Shown piece after piece: positions 31,718-40,237 of a stretch of 40,823 nucleotides of DNA. The notes below the pieces were generated by a model that ran no database searches, was not told the DNA's origin, and saw nothing but the letters and a program-made list of their open reading frames with translations. Made by a program: the position numbers and the translations under genes. The DNA is from Streptomyces albus subsp. albus (GTDB taxonomy: Bacteria > Actinomycetota > Actinomycetes > Streptomycetales > Streptomycetaceae): positions 1 to 40,823 of the forward strand of contig NZ_JOID01000040.1 in the NCBI RefSeq assembly GCF_000719865.1. The letters are read 5' to 3'. Every line of letters starts with the position of its first letter. Positions within the stretch are counted from its first letter, which is position 1.

Positions 31718-32836
31718 GTGGCAGAGAAGCGGACGACGGAGAGGGCCGACCACACCGGCCCGGCGGCCGGAGCGGCAGCCGGCGGGACCGGCGCGGCTGA
31801 GGCGGCGGACACCGTGACCGGCGCCGCGGACGGCGCCCGGAGGGCGGACGGGACCGGCGCTGCCGGCCGGACCGGCCCGGCCTACGGGGCCGGCGGGGCC
31901 GGCGGGGCGGGCTCGGCAGGAACGGAAGCGGAAGCAGCAGCGGCTGCGGCTGCGGCTGCGGCTGCGGAAACGGAGCCGGGAGCAGCGGCAGCGGCCACGA
32001 AAGCAGGCACGAACGCAGGAGCAGGAGTGGCGGCCGGGGCAGCCGGGGCGCCGGGCGCGGCCGAAGCCCCCGTCGCCGTTCGGGTGCGGGGGCTGTGGAA
32101 GCGTTTCGGTGAGCAGGCGGCCGTCGCCGGGGTGGATCTGGAGCTGCCCGCCGGGCGGTTCATCGGCCTCGTCGGGCCGAACGGGGCGGGCAAGACGACG
32201 ACCCTGTCGATGGTCACCGGGCTGCTCCGCCCCGACTCCGGGCAGGTGCTCATCGGCGGCCACGACGTCTGGGCCGACCCGGTCGCTGTGAAGTCCCGCA
32301 TCGGGGTCCTCCCCGAGGGCCTGCGCCTCTTCGAACGCCTCTCCGGACGCGAACTGCTCGCGTACACCGGCCGGTTGCGCGGGCTGCCGGGCGAGGAGGT
32401 GGACCAGCGGACCACACAGCTGCTCGACGTGCTCGGCCTGGCCGGTGCCCAGCACAAGCTGGTCATCGACTACTCGACCGGCATGCGGAAGAAGATCGGC
32501 CTCGCCGCCGCCCTGCTCCACAACCCCGAAGTGCTGTTCCTCGACGAGCCGTTCGAGGGAGTGGACCCGGTGTCGGCGCAGACGATCCGCAGGGTGCTGG
32601 AGCGCTACACCGCCTCCGGCGCGACCGTCGTCTTCTCCAGCCACGTCATGGAACTGGTCGAGAGCCTGTGCGACTGGGTGGCGGTGATGGCCGCGGGCCG
32701 CATCCGCGCGCGCGGCCCGCTCGCCGAGGTGCGCGGTGACGCGCCCACCCTTCAGGACGCCTTCCTCGAACTGGTCGGCGCGGGCGGCCACGACACCGGG
32801 CAGAGCCTGGACTGGCTGGGCGGCGGCGCCCGGTGA
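31718..32836 (+). CDS. ABC transporter ATP-binding protein
   Basis: 372 residues from GTG 31718 (GAAGGG upstream). The ATPase domain starts near residue 117: VAVRVRGLWKRFGEQAAVAGVDL, Walker A GPNGAGKTT, signature YSTGMRKKIGLAAALL, Walker B VLFLDEP and switch His SSH. The order and DEPFEGVDP are typical of exporter (ABC-2) ATPases. The first 115 residues are a Gly/Ala/Thr low-complexity stretch with an Ala-12 run encoded by GCGGCT repeats (about 31937-31965), not seen in ordinary homologues. A later start at GTG 32027, behind GGAGCAGGA, would remove it. The permease follows with a GTGA overlap (32833-32836). Confidence 0.9.
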   Translation: MAEKRTTERADHTGPAAGAAAGGTGAAEAADTVTGAADGARRADGTGAAGRTGPAYGAGGAGGAGSAGTEAEAAAAAAAAAAAETEPGAAAAATKAGTNAGAGVAAGAAGAPGAAEAPVAVRVRGLWKRFGEQAAVAGVDLELPAGRFIGLVGPNGAGKTTTLSMVTGLLRPDSGQVLIGGHDVWADPVAVKSRIGVLPEGLRLFERLSGRELLAYTGRLRGLPGEEVDQRTTQLLDVLGLAGAQHKLVIDYSTGMRKKIGLAAALLHNPEVLFLDEPFEGVDPVSAQTIRRVLERYTASGATVVFSSHVMELVESLCDWVAVMAAGRIRARGPLAEVRGDAPTLQDAFLELVGAGGHDTGQSLDWLGGGAR

Positions 32837-34539
32837 CCACCGCATCCACCCCGCGGGGCACCGGCCCCCGCACCGACACCGGCACCAGTACCGGCACCGC
32901 GCTCGCCGCCGCCGGGCGCCCGGCCGCGCCCCGCTCCGCCGGAGGAGCCGCCGTCACGGCCGTCTTCGTCCGGCTGAAGCTGTCCCTGCTCCGCAACGGC
33001 CTGCGCCAGTCCGCCGGCCGCAAGGCCGCCTACATCGCGTCGCTCGTGTTCACCCTGCTCTTCGCGGCGCTGCAACTGCTGGGCCTGATCGCCCTGCGCG
33101 GCAACGAGCACGCGCCGGCGCTCGTCCTGGCGATCACCGCCCTGCTCACGCTGGGCTGGGCCGTGATGCCGCTGTTCTTCGCCTCGGGCGACGAGACACT
33201 GGACCCGACGCGGCTCGTGATGCTGCCCCTGCGCCCCGCCCCGCTGGCGCTCTCCCTGCTGGTGGCCTCGCTCATCGGCATCGGCTCGCTGTTCACGCTG
33301 ACCCTGGCCGCCGGTTCGGTGGTCGCGGTGGCGCACGGCACGGCCGCGGTCGTCACAGGCGTCGTGGCCGCGCCGCTGGTGCTGCTGGTGTGCGTGGCGC
33401 TGTCCCGCGCCGTGGCCGCCGCCAACGTCCGGCTGCTGACCAGCCGCAGAGGCCGCGATCTGGCCCTGCTCAGCGGCCTGTTCATCGCGGTCGGCGCCCA
33501 GTTCGTCAACCTCGGGGTGCAGAAGCTGTCCGAGCCCGGCGGGCTGCGGGTCCTGGAACCGGCGGCGGACGTGCTGCGCTGGGTGCCCCCGGCCTCCGCC
33601 CTGGACGCCGTACGGTCCGCGGGCGAGGGCTCGTACGCCGGCGCCGCCGCGCAACTGGCCCTGACCGGCGCCGCGCTGGCGCTGCTCGTGTGGTGGTGGC
33701 AGCGAAGCCTCACCCGGCTGATGACCGCCCCCGACGGCTCGACGCTGCAGGCCGCCACCACCCCCGACAAGAAGCCCTCCGGCGACGGCTCCGGCCTCAC
33801 CCGGCTGCTGCCGCCCGGCCGCACCGGCACCGCCATGGAGCGCACCCTGCGCTACGCCTGGCGCGACCCCAAGGCCAAGACCGGCTGGGTCTCGGCGCTG
33901 GGCATCGGCCTGCTGCTGCCGGTGGTCTACGCGGTGCAGGGCAACGGCAGCCCGTACGCGGCCTGCTGGGCGGCCGGGCTGCTGGGCATGCAGATGTACA
34001 ACCAGTTCGGGCAGGACACCTCCGCCTTCTGGATCGTCGCGCAGACGATCTCCTCGCCGCGCGACGCCTATCTCGAACTCCGCGGCCGGGCGCTGGCCCT
34101 GGCGGTCGTGGCGGTGCCGTACGTGACGCTCGTGGTGGTCGTCTCCTCGCTCCTGCTGGGCGACTGGAGCGCGCTCCCGGAGGCCCTGGGCGTCTCGCTG
34201 GCCCTGCTGGGCGCCATGCTGGCGACGGGCGCCGTGGCCTCCGAGCGCTTCCCGTACTCCATCCCGCAGGACAGCGGCTTCAAGAACGTCGCACCGGGCC
34301 AGGCCGGGCTGGCGTGGCTGAGCATCATGGGCGGCATGCTCGCGGCGGCGCTGCTGTGCGCGCCGCTGCTCGCCCTCGTCATCTGGATGCACATGGCGGG
34401 CGCCCACGCCTGGCTGTGGCTGATCCTGCCGCTCGGCGCGCTCTACGGCTGGGGGATCACCCGTCTCGGCCTGCGGCTGGCGGCCCCGAGGACCGCCGCC
34501 CGGCTGCCGGAGATCCTGGCGGCGGTCAGCAAGGCCTGA
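32833..34539 (+). CDS. ABC-2-type transporter permease
   Basis: 568 residues from GTG 32833, coupled to the ATPase. After a polar, Thr/Gly-rich N-terminus (1-40) there are about 12 hydrophobic segments: for example AAYIASLVFTLLFAALQLLGL, ALVLAITALLTLGWAVMPLFF, ALALLVWWW, ALAVVAVPYVTLVVVVSSLLL and LLCAPLLALVIWMHMAGAHA. A cytosolic loop of about 60 residues (TAPDGSTLQAATTPDKK) divides the two halves. The substrate cannot be inferred. A UUCG-loop hairpin lies 37 nt after the stop. Confidence 0.88.
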   Translation: MTTASTPRGTGPRTDTGTSTGTALAAAGRPAAPRSAGGAAVTAVFVRLKLSLLRNGLRQSAGRKAAYIASLVFTLLFAALQLLGLIALRGNEHAPALVLAITALLTLGWAVMPLFFASGDETLDPTRLVMLPLRPAPLALSLLVASLIGIGSLFTLTLAAGSVVAVAHGTAAVVTGVVAAPLVLLVCVALSRAVAAANVRLLTSRRGRDLALLSGLFIAVGAQFVNLGVQKLSEPGGLRVLEPAADVLRWVPPASALDAVRSAGEGSYAGAAAQLALTGAALALLVWWWQRSLTRLMTAPDGSTLQAATTPDKKPSGDGSGLTRLLPPGRTGTAMERTLRYAWRDPKAKTGWVSALGIGLLLPVVYAVQGNGSPYAACWAAGLLGMQMYNQFGQDTSAFWIVAQTISSPRDAYLELRGRALALAVVAVPYVTLVVVVSSLLLGDWSALPEALGVSLALLGAMLATGAVASERFPYSIPQDSGFKNVAPGQAGLAWLSIMGGMLAAALLCAPLLALVIWMHMAGAHAWLWLILPLGALYGWGITRLGLRLAAPRTAARLPEILAAVSKA

Positions 34540-34575
34540 CCGCCGCGGGCGGCGGGGCGCGGGTGCGGATACGCG

Positions 34576-34593
34576 CCGGGGCTTCGGCCCCGG
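34576..34593 (+). terminator. UUCG-loop hairpin after the ABC operon
   Basis: CCGGGGC (34576-34582), loop TTCG, GCCCCGG (34587-34593): a very stable 7-bp hairpin. No T-run follows. It probably ends the exporter transcript. Confidence 0.65.
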
Positions 34594-34807
34594 ACTGGTC
34601 TGGTGGTTCGGCGTCACCGAAGCCCGTGGCGCCGAAGCGGCTACCGGAGGCGGTGACGGCTGCGCGACGCCCCTGGCGGACGTGCGGGTGCTGGTCGGCG
34701 CGCGCAAGCTGAACCTGCGCCGCAAGGGCGGCAGCCTCGGGCGGCGGGTGCTCCCCGGCCCGCCGCCACCCGCCGCCGCCCGGGCCGCCGCCGTCGGGCC
34801 GGGTCCC

Positions 34808-35671
34808 TCAGGCCGGGGCCACGCTCCCCAGGAACGGTTCGACGACCGACCGCCAGCCCTCGGGCCGGTCGTAGTGGACCAGGTGCCCCGCGTCCGGGAC
34901 CTCGGCGTACTCGCCCCGCGGCAGCACCCGCACCATCTCCTGCGCCTCGGCCCGGCCCAGTTCGCCGTCGAGCCCCCGGACGACGAGGGTGGGGCACCGC
35001 ACCTGCGCCAGCTCGTCCCAGTGGGCGTCGTGCACCCACGACTCCCGTGCCCGCAGCATCGCCCGGCGGGAGAAGACCGGACGCCAGCCGTCGGCGCGCT
35101 CGGCCATCACCTCCGCGAAGAAGTCGCCGCGGGACGGCCGGGGGCGCTCCAGGGCCGGATCGTCCTCACCGAACCACTTGCGGACGTCCGCGAGCGTCGC
35201 GAAGGGCAGCGGCCAGGACGCGAACCACTCCTCCCACTCGCGCTGCGAACGGGCACCGAGCGCGGAGGCGCGCATGTCGCAGATCACCAGCGCCCGGACG
35301 AGATCGGGGCGGCGGGCGGCGAGCTGCCAGGCCGTCAGGGCACCCATGGCGTGGCCGATCAGCACGGCCGGGCCGAGCTCCAGCCGCTCCAGAACGGCCT
35401 CGGCGTCGGCGACGTAGGCCTCCCGCGTGTACGGGCCGCCGGCGGGCTTCTCACTGCGCCCGTGGCCCCGTTGGTCGAGGGCGACGGCGTGGTGGCGCGC
35501 GGACAGCCAGCGGGCCGTCTCCGCCCAGTGGGAGGCGCGCCCCATCAGGCCGTGCAGGAGCAGGGCCGCCGGGGCCGCCCCGCCCTCCCGCACGCCCTTG
35601 GGCGGATCGGCGAACTCCCAGGCGGCCAGCCGGACTCCGTCGGCTCCGGTCGTGTTGATGCGCCGAATCAT
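34808..35671 (-). CDS. Alpha/beta hydrolase
   Basis: 287 residues from ATG 35671. Oxyanion region LLLHGLMG, then ALDQRGHGRS, the nucleophile elbow position GHAMGALTAW (Ala in place of the usual Ser), and catalytic-type Asp in VVRGLDGELG and His in DAGHLVHYD. The elbow reads G-H-A-M-G where active hydrolases have G-x-S-x-G. Either the enzyme does not use a serine nucleophile or it is not a standard hydrolase. Other parts match the 3-oxoadipate enol-lactonase/haloperoxidase-like group. Start 35671 has GGGGGT 10 nt upstream; ATG 35689 is directly next to GGAAGGA and is less likely. The long leader upstream contains 18-bp repeats. Confidence 0.85.
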   Translation of the reverse strand: MIRRINTTGADGVRLAAWEFADPPKGVREGGAAPAALLLHGLMGRASHWAETARWLSARHHAVALDQRGHGRSEKPAGGPYTREAYVADAEAVLERLELGPAVLIGHAMGALTAWQLAARRPDLVRALVICDMRASALGARSQREWEEWFASWPLPFATLADVRKWFGEDDPALERPRPSRGDFFAEVMAERADGWRPVFSRRAMLRARESWVHDAHWDELAQVRCPTLVVRGLDGELGRAEAQEMVRVLPRGEYAEVPDAGHLVHYDRPEGWRSVVEPFLGSVAPA

Positions 35672-35750
35672 GTGATCTGGCACCCCCATTCCTTCCGGCT
35701 GCCGTTTCGGTGCTGTTCTGCCAGTTGCGTTGTCCTGCCGGCCGCTCTGT

Positions 35751-35860
35751 GCCGTGCTTGTCGTTCCTGCCGTGCCTGTCGTTCCCGCCGTGCCTGCCAC
35801 TCGCGTCGCACTCGTGGTTGGTGCCGTGCTTGCGCATCGCGCCTGCCGTGCCTGTCGCGT
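35751..35860. repeat. Degenerate 18-bp repeat family in the hydrolase leader
   Basis: GCCGTGCTTGTCGTTCCT at 35751, GCCGTGCCTGTCGTTCCC at 35769 and GCCGTGCCTGCCACTCGC at 35787 are in tandem. Diverged copies start at 35823 and 35845. On the sense (minus) strand the unit is purine-rich (AGGAACGACAGGCACGGC). Confidence 0.7.
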
Positions 35861-35928
35861 GCCGTCGGGCGTGCGGTTCGTGCGTCTCGCGGGGTCGTGC
35901 CGTGCGTGGGTGAACCACCGACACAGTA

Positions 35929-35946
35929 TCGAACTCTTATTCGAAC
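35929..35946. promoter_or_regulatory. TCGAAC repeat in the hydrolase promoter region
   Basis: TCGAAC occurs at 35929-35934 and 35941-35946, exactly 12 bp apart, and the two also form an inverted repeat TCGAA/TTCGA (35929-35933 and 35940-35944). The 14-bp core differs from a CGAAC-N4-GTTCG LexA box at one position. On the minus strand GATACT follows, a fair -10. Candidate regulator site. Confidence 0.35.
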
Positions 35947-36631
35947 ACGGGCTTGTGGAGCCGCATCGCCGTACAAGAACCCTCGTACGGGTGACAGCTC
36001 TCAAGGATTGGCCGTCGCGGCCGAGGGGATGGAAGGAACGAGGTGAGAACGCCGGCACCGACCCTGGGAGCTCGGGGCTCCGGGTCGCCCGGCGGGACAC
36101 GGGGAGGCGAGGCCCCGGCTGCGCCATGGCGGGCCGGGGCCTTCGAACGTCCGCACACCGCGGCGGTTCCGGCGCAGGCCTCGGCCGGGGCCTCGGCACC
36201 GGTCCGGTTCCCTCGGCCCATCGCGCACACCTCCCGGTCGGCGGACAGAGCGGGCGCCCCGCGAATGCCCCAGCGCCATATGCCTCAGCGACAGAGTGAC
36301 ACGACCGGGCGCCCGCGCGCTGCCCCTACGCCCTCAATCCAGCCCCCGTGTGCCCCTCGCGCCCGCGCTTCTGACGGACCGTCCGCACCCGGCGCGCCTC
36401 CGTGCGCGCCGCTCCGCGCCCGCCCCCGGAGGCGCGGCCCGCCGGCGACGGGACGGGAAAGCCCTGCGCGGCACTGCCCGGGAGACCGCTCCCCGAGAAC
36501 CGCCCGAGGAGTCGCCGTCCCCGGCCGGACGGGCACAACGGGCAGGCACGCGGGGGCAGACACGCCGGGCAAGGATGCGGGGCAGCGTCATCCCGGCCGG
36601 GTGAGACCGGCTGTCCTGCCCCGGACGACCC

Positions 36632-37324
36632 CTAGCGCTTCGCCACGAACACGTGGGAGGCGACGTCGGCCTCCAGCTCCGCGGCCTCCCCGCCGCTGCC
36701 GACCAGCAAGCCGCCCGCCGACTCCCGGACGCTCACCACCGAGCCCGGCTGCACCCCCGCCCGCCGCAGGGTGTACATCAGCTGGGCGTCCGTCTGGATC
36801 GGCTCGCCGATCCGCCGGACGACCACCGTCTTGCTCTCCGTGCCCGGCCGCAGATCGACCAGGCTGATCACGCCCTCACCGAGGAACGGGTCGGCACCGC
36901 CGGCCTCGCCCAGCTCCTCCAGGCCCGGGATCGGATTGCCGTACGGGGACTCCGTCGGATGCTGCAGCAGCTCCAGCACGCGCCGCTCCACGGCCTCGCT
37001 CATGACGTGCTCCCAGCGGCACGCCTCCGCGTGGACCTGCTCCCACTCCAGACCGATGACGTCGACCAGCAGGCACTCGGCCAGCCGGTGCTTGCGCATC
37101 ACGCGGGTGGCCAGCCGGCGGCCCTCCTCGGTCAGTTCCAGATGGCGGTCACCGGCCACGGTCACGAGCCCGTCGCGCTCCATCCGCGCCACCGTCTGGC
37201 TGACCGTGGGACCGCTCTGGTCGAGCCGCTCCGCGATCCGCGCGCGCATGGGCACCACACCCTCCTCCTCGAGCTCCAGGATGGTGCGGAGATACATCTC
37301 CGTGGTGTCGATGAGTCCGGACAT
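36632..37324 (-). CDS. dmdR1: DmdR1, iron-dependent DtxR-family repressor
   Basis: 230 residues, the length of S. coelicolor DmdR1. N-terminal winged helix (about 5-60, IAERLDQSGPTVSQTVARMER). The metal ligands match DtxR numbering exactly: Met10, Cys102, Glu105 and His106 for one site and His79, Glu83 and His98 for the other. A C-terminal SH3-like domain (about 150-228) follows. By family knowledge it represses siderophore and iron-uptake genes when loaded with Fe(II). Start ATG 37324 with GAGGGG 6 nt upstream. In S. coelicolor an overlapping antisense gene, adm, has been described; long open frames lie antisense here too. The SIS gene is divergent. Confidence 0.93.
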   Translation of the reverse strand: MSGLIDTTEMYLRTILELEEEGVVPMRARIAERLDQSGPTVSQTVARMERDGLVTVAGDRHLELTEEGRRLATRVMRKHRLAECLLVDVIGLEWEQVHAEACRWEHVMSEAVERRVLELLQHPTESPYGNPIPGLEELGEAGGADPFLGEGVISLVDLRPGTESKTVVVRRIGEPIQTDAQLMYTLRRAGVQPGSVVSVRESAGGLLVGSGGEAAELEADVASHVFVAKR

Positions 37325-37680
37325 GCGTGCCCCTCGTTGATGGTGCGGTGGCCCCGGCTCCAATTCTTGCGCATGCCGGGGACAAGCGGCCCCTGTCGTG
37401 CACCGGCCCGGTGCGGTATTGACAGCAGAGTGGTCCGGGCCGCACCGTGATCGCCGCGGGGCCGGGCCGGCCGGGACGCCACCGCGGCGTGCCTCCCGCG
37501 GGCTTCCGCCGCGCACTCCCGCGGCACTCCCGCGGACCCCTCCACCGGCTCCGGCAGCCACCCCGCGTCCCGCGCAGGCCCCGGCAGACGTCCGGCAGAT
37601 GTCCGGCAGACGTCCGGCGGAGCCGCCGCGGACCCGCACCGGACCTTCCACGGACCCCTACGAGAAGGGCCCCCACGGCC
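37325..37680. other. Divergent promoter region, dmdR1 / SIS protein
   Basis: 356 bp without a gene. TTGACA occurs on the plus strand at 37419-37424 but has no good -10. The plus-strand leader of the SIS gene carries three 11-bp repeats (37582-37614). No iron box of the TTAGGTTAGGC type is visible. Confidence 0.5.
37582..37614 (+). repeat. Three tandem 11-bp repeats upstream of the SIS gene
   Basis: CGGCAGACGTC (37582-37592), CGGCAGATGTC (37593-37603), CGGCAGACGTC (37604-37614). The period equals one helical turn, as in direct-repeat operators. Confidence 0.6.
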
Positions 37681-38499
37681 ATGAGCGACAGCAGGCCCCC
37701 CGGGCACCACCCCGCACAGCTCGCGGCGCAGCCCGTCCCCCAGCCCGCCGCGGAGCTTCCCGGGCGGTTCCTCGACGCCGCCGTCGGCCTGCTGCGGCGG
37801 ATCCGCGACGAGGAGAGCGACGGGATCCTCCGGGCCGGCTCGCTGATCGCCGACACCGTCACCGCGGGCGGGCGGCTCTTCGCGTTCGGCGCCGGGCACT
37901 CCTCGCTGCCCGCCCAGGACGTCGTCTACCGCGCCGGCGGTCTCGCCCTGATGAACCTGCTGTCCGTACCCGGGGTGACCGGGGTCGACGTCATACCCGC
38001 CACCCTCGGCAGCGCACTCGAAAGGGTGGACGGGCTCGCGGACGCCGTGCTCGGCACGGCCCCCGTGCGGACCGGCGATCTCCTCGTGATCATCTCGCTG
38101 TCCGGGCGCAACGCCCTGCCGGTGGAGATGGCCCGGGGCGCCGGGGCGCGCGGCCTGACGGTGATCGGGGTCACCTCCGTCGCCTACGCCGAGGCCACCG
38201 AGGCGCGGAACCCCCACGGCACCTTCCTGAAGGACCACTGCGACGTCGTGCTCGACAGCAAGATCTCCGTGGGGGACGCGGAGCTGACCGCCGACGGCAT
38301 CGACGCGCCCTTCGCGCCCGCCTCCACCGTCGTGACCAGCGCGCTGATGCAGGCCGTCATGGCCTCCGCCGCCGGCGAACTCGCGGCGCGCGGGGTGACC
38401 CCGCCGCTGCTGCGCTCCGGCAACGTCGACGGCGGCCACGACTGGAACCGGGCGGTCCTGGACGGCTACCGCGACCGGATCTTCTACCGGCACCCCTGA
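37681..38499 (+). CDS. SIS (sugar isomerase) domain protein
   Basis: 272 residues. SIS fold at about 25-250: RFLDAAVGLLRRIRDEESDGILRAGSLIADTV, GGRLFAFGAGHSSLPAQDVVYRAGGL, DLLVIISLSGRNALPVEMARGA and AGELAARGVTPPLLRSGNVDGG. The SGRN segment is the phosphosugar-binding loop. It resembles the UPF0309/MurNAc-6-P etherase-like group; a sugar-phosphate ligand is likely but unknown. Start ATG 37681 with GAGAAGGG upstream. The larger open frame starting at 37447 lies in leader sequence and is not used. Divergent from dmdR1, as in the S. coelicolor order I recall. Confidence 0.9.
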   Translation: MSDSRPPGHHPAQLAAQPVPQPAAELPGRFLDAAVGLLRRIRDEESDGILRAGSLIADTVTAGGRLFAFGAGHSSLPAQDVVYRAGGLALMNLLSVPGVTGVDVIPATLGSALERVDGLADAVLGTAPVRTGDLLVIISLSGRNALPVEMARGAGARGLTVIGVTSVAYAEATEARNPHGTFLKDHCDVVLDSKISVGDAELTADGIDAPFAPASTVVTSALMQAVMASAAGELAARGVTPPLLRSGNVDGGHDWNRAVLDGYRDRIFYRHP

Positions 38500-38656
38500 G
38501 CCCCGCCGTCCCCGGGGGCGGATTCCGGGGCCGGGGTTCGGGCCCGGGCCCCGTCGTCCTCGTCGCGGCGCCGTGGCCGCGGCGGCGTCGGGTTCACCAC
38601 GGCGCGTGCTCAGCATGGCGTGCCCACCGCGCGCTCGTGCTCACCACGGCGCCCGC

Positions 38657-40237
38657 TCACCGCGGACCGGTGCGGGTCAGGCCGGCCAGGTCCAGCAGGG
38701 CGGCCGTGCGGACCGCCACGTCCTCCGCGTACACCGCGTCCTGGCGTTCGAACGGCCGGCGGCTCGCGCCCCGCAGGAACGTCAGGACGCCCAGGGTGCG
38801 GCCACGGCTGCGCAGCACCACGCAGAGCGCGTGCACCGAGTCCTCCGGCCACTGCCGGGCCCGCGCCCAGTCCCGCGGGTCCACCACGCCCCCGGCGGCC
38901 GCGGAGGAGCGCACGGAGCCGGCGCGCTCCACGGCCCGCGGCGCCGGGTGGCCCTCGGGGTAGCCCACCGGAATCCCGCTCGGCTCGATCGCCGAGCACG
39001 GCCCGCCGGCGCCGGTCGGCGTGGCCGCGGCCCGGACCAGCCGGCCGGCGGCCGGACCGTCCGCGGGCAGCAGGTCGAGCAGCGCGTGGTCCGCGAACCC
39101 GGCCAGGGCGAAGTCGACATGGACGGTCGCGGCCTCGGCCGGGTCCTCGCACTCGGCCGCCGCGAGGCCCGCCCGGTGCAGCTGGTTGCCGCGGAAGCGC
39201 AGCAGCGAACCCTCCCGCTCCAGCAGCTTCGTCTCGGTGATGTCCTGGAAGAACCAGGCGACGCCCAGCGGCACCGGCTCCTCGGCGAGCGGTGACGCCA
39301 GCCGGACGAAACCGCTGCGCCAGCAGCGGCGCTCGCCGCCGGTTTGTCCGGGCCCGGCTCCGGTCGTCCCGGGGCGCCCTTCGCCGGATCTCTCACCGCC
39401 GGTTCGTTCCAGGCCGGATCGTTCACCGCCGGCACGTTCCCCGGCACGTTCACCGCCGGGACCCCGCCCGCCGTCGGCCGGGTCCGCGCCGCCGCCCGTG
39501 CCGTCGCTCCCCGCGGGGCACAGCGTCACCCACAGGTCGCTGGGGGCGGGGGGCGTGCCCTCCGCCAGGACGTGCTGGAGCGAGCTCTCCAGTTCCTCCG
39601 CCCCCTGCGACAGCAGGTCTCCCAGCGGGCGCCCCAGCAGGTCCGCGCGCTCCCGGCCGAGGGCGCGGGCCGCGTAACCACCCACCACGGCCGGGCGCAG
39701 ATCGGCGTCCACCAGGACCACGCCCCAGGCGGCGTCCTCGAACAGGGCGTCGCTCAGCGCCAGCGACCGTTCCAGGTCGATCTGTGCGTGCACCTCGCTG
39801 AACGCGCAGTAGACGCCCGCGGGCTCGCCGTTCGCGCCCCGTACGGCGGCCGACTGGGTGCGGACGAGGACCCGGCCGCCGTCCTTGGTCAGGAGCGCGA
39901 ACTCGTGCACCCGGCGGCCCGGGGAGTCCATCGCCGCCATCAGCCGGCCCCGCACCTCCTCGGCGTCGGCCGTGCGGACCGCCCAGCCCGCGAAGCCGTG
40001 CCGGCCGACCGCCTCCTTCGCCGACCAGCCGAGGCTCCGTTCCGCCTCGCGGTTCCAGTGGGTGACGACACCGTCGGCGTCGAAGGCGCAGAGCGCGGCG
40101 TCCATACCGTCCAGCAGCGCGGCCAGCAGATCCGAGTCCTCGCAGTCCGGCGGCGGAGGACCGGGGGTCCCGCGGCCCGGGCCGGCGGCACGCGCCGACG
40201 GGACGGGGCCCGAGCCGGAAGGCCGTTGAGCAGTCAC
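38657..40237 (-). CDS. PAS/PAS/GAF sensor protein
   Basis: 526 residues from GTG 40237 (GGAGGTGCC upstream). First PAS domain about 35-155 (LLDGMDAALCAFDADGVVTHWNREAERSLGWSAKEAVGRH), second about 160-345 with PAS features (DALFEDAAWGVVLVDADLRPAVVGGYAARALGRERADLLGR) and interrupted at about 255-305 by a Gly/Glu/Arg repeat insert (units like GGERSG). A GAF-like C-terminus (about 370-526) ends in VHALCVVLRSRGRTLGVLTFLRG. No kinase, phosphatase or HTH domain is attached, so it would signal through another protein. Cytosolic. It is convergent with the SIS gene. Confidence 0.82.
   Translation of the reverse strand: MTAQRPSGSGPVPSARAAGPGRGTPGPPPPDCEDSDLLAALLDGMDAALCAFDADGVVTHWNREAERSLGWSAKEAVGRHGFAGWAVRTADAEEVRGRLMAAMDSPGRRVHEFALLTKDGGRVLVRTQSAAVRGANGEPAGVYCAFSEVHAQIDLERSLALSDALFEDAAWGVVLVDADLRPAVVGGYAARALGRERADLLGRPLGDLLSQGAEELESSLQHVLAEGTPPAPSDLWVTLCPAGSDGTGGGADPADGGRGPGGERAGERAGGERSGLERTGGERSGEGRPGTTGAGPGQTGGERRCWRSGFVRLASPLAEEPVPLGVAWFFQDITETKLLEREGSLLRFRGNQLHRAGLAAAECEDPAEAATVHVDFALAGFADHALLDLLPADGPAAGRLVRAAATPTGAGGPCSAIEPSGIPVGYPEGHPAPRAVERAGSVRSSAAAGGVVDPRDWARARQWPEDSVHALCVVLRSRGRTLGVLTFLRGASRRPFERQDAVYAEDVAVRTAALLDLAGLTRTGPR

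Larger units (their letters stand above)
35672..36631. other. Long intergenic region, hydrolase / dmdR1
   Basis: 960 bp between two minus-strand genes. The first 240 bp are T-rich on the plus strand and full of GCCGTGCCTG-type repeats. Near 35920-36000 is an A+T-richer patch with a TCGAAC repeat, likely the hydrolase promoter. The rest (36030-36630) is G+C rich and shows no gene I can support on either strand. Confidence 0.55.

Noticed and set aside
35929..35946. True LexA/SOS box
   Set aside because: It has one mismatch in a key half-site position and the downstream gene has no DNA-repair link; kept only as a generic candidate site.
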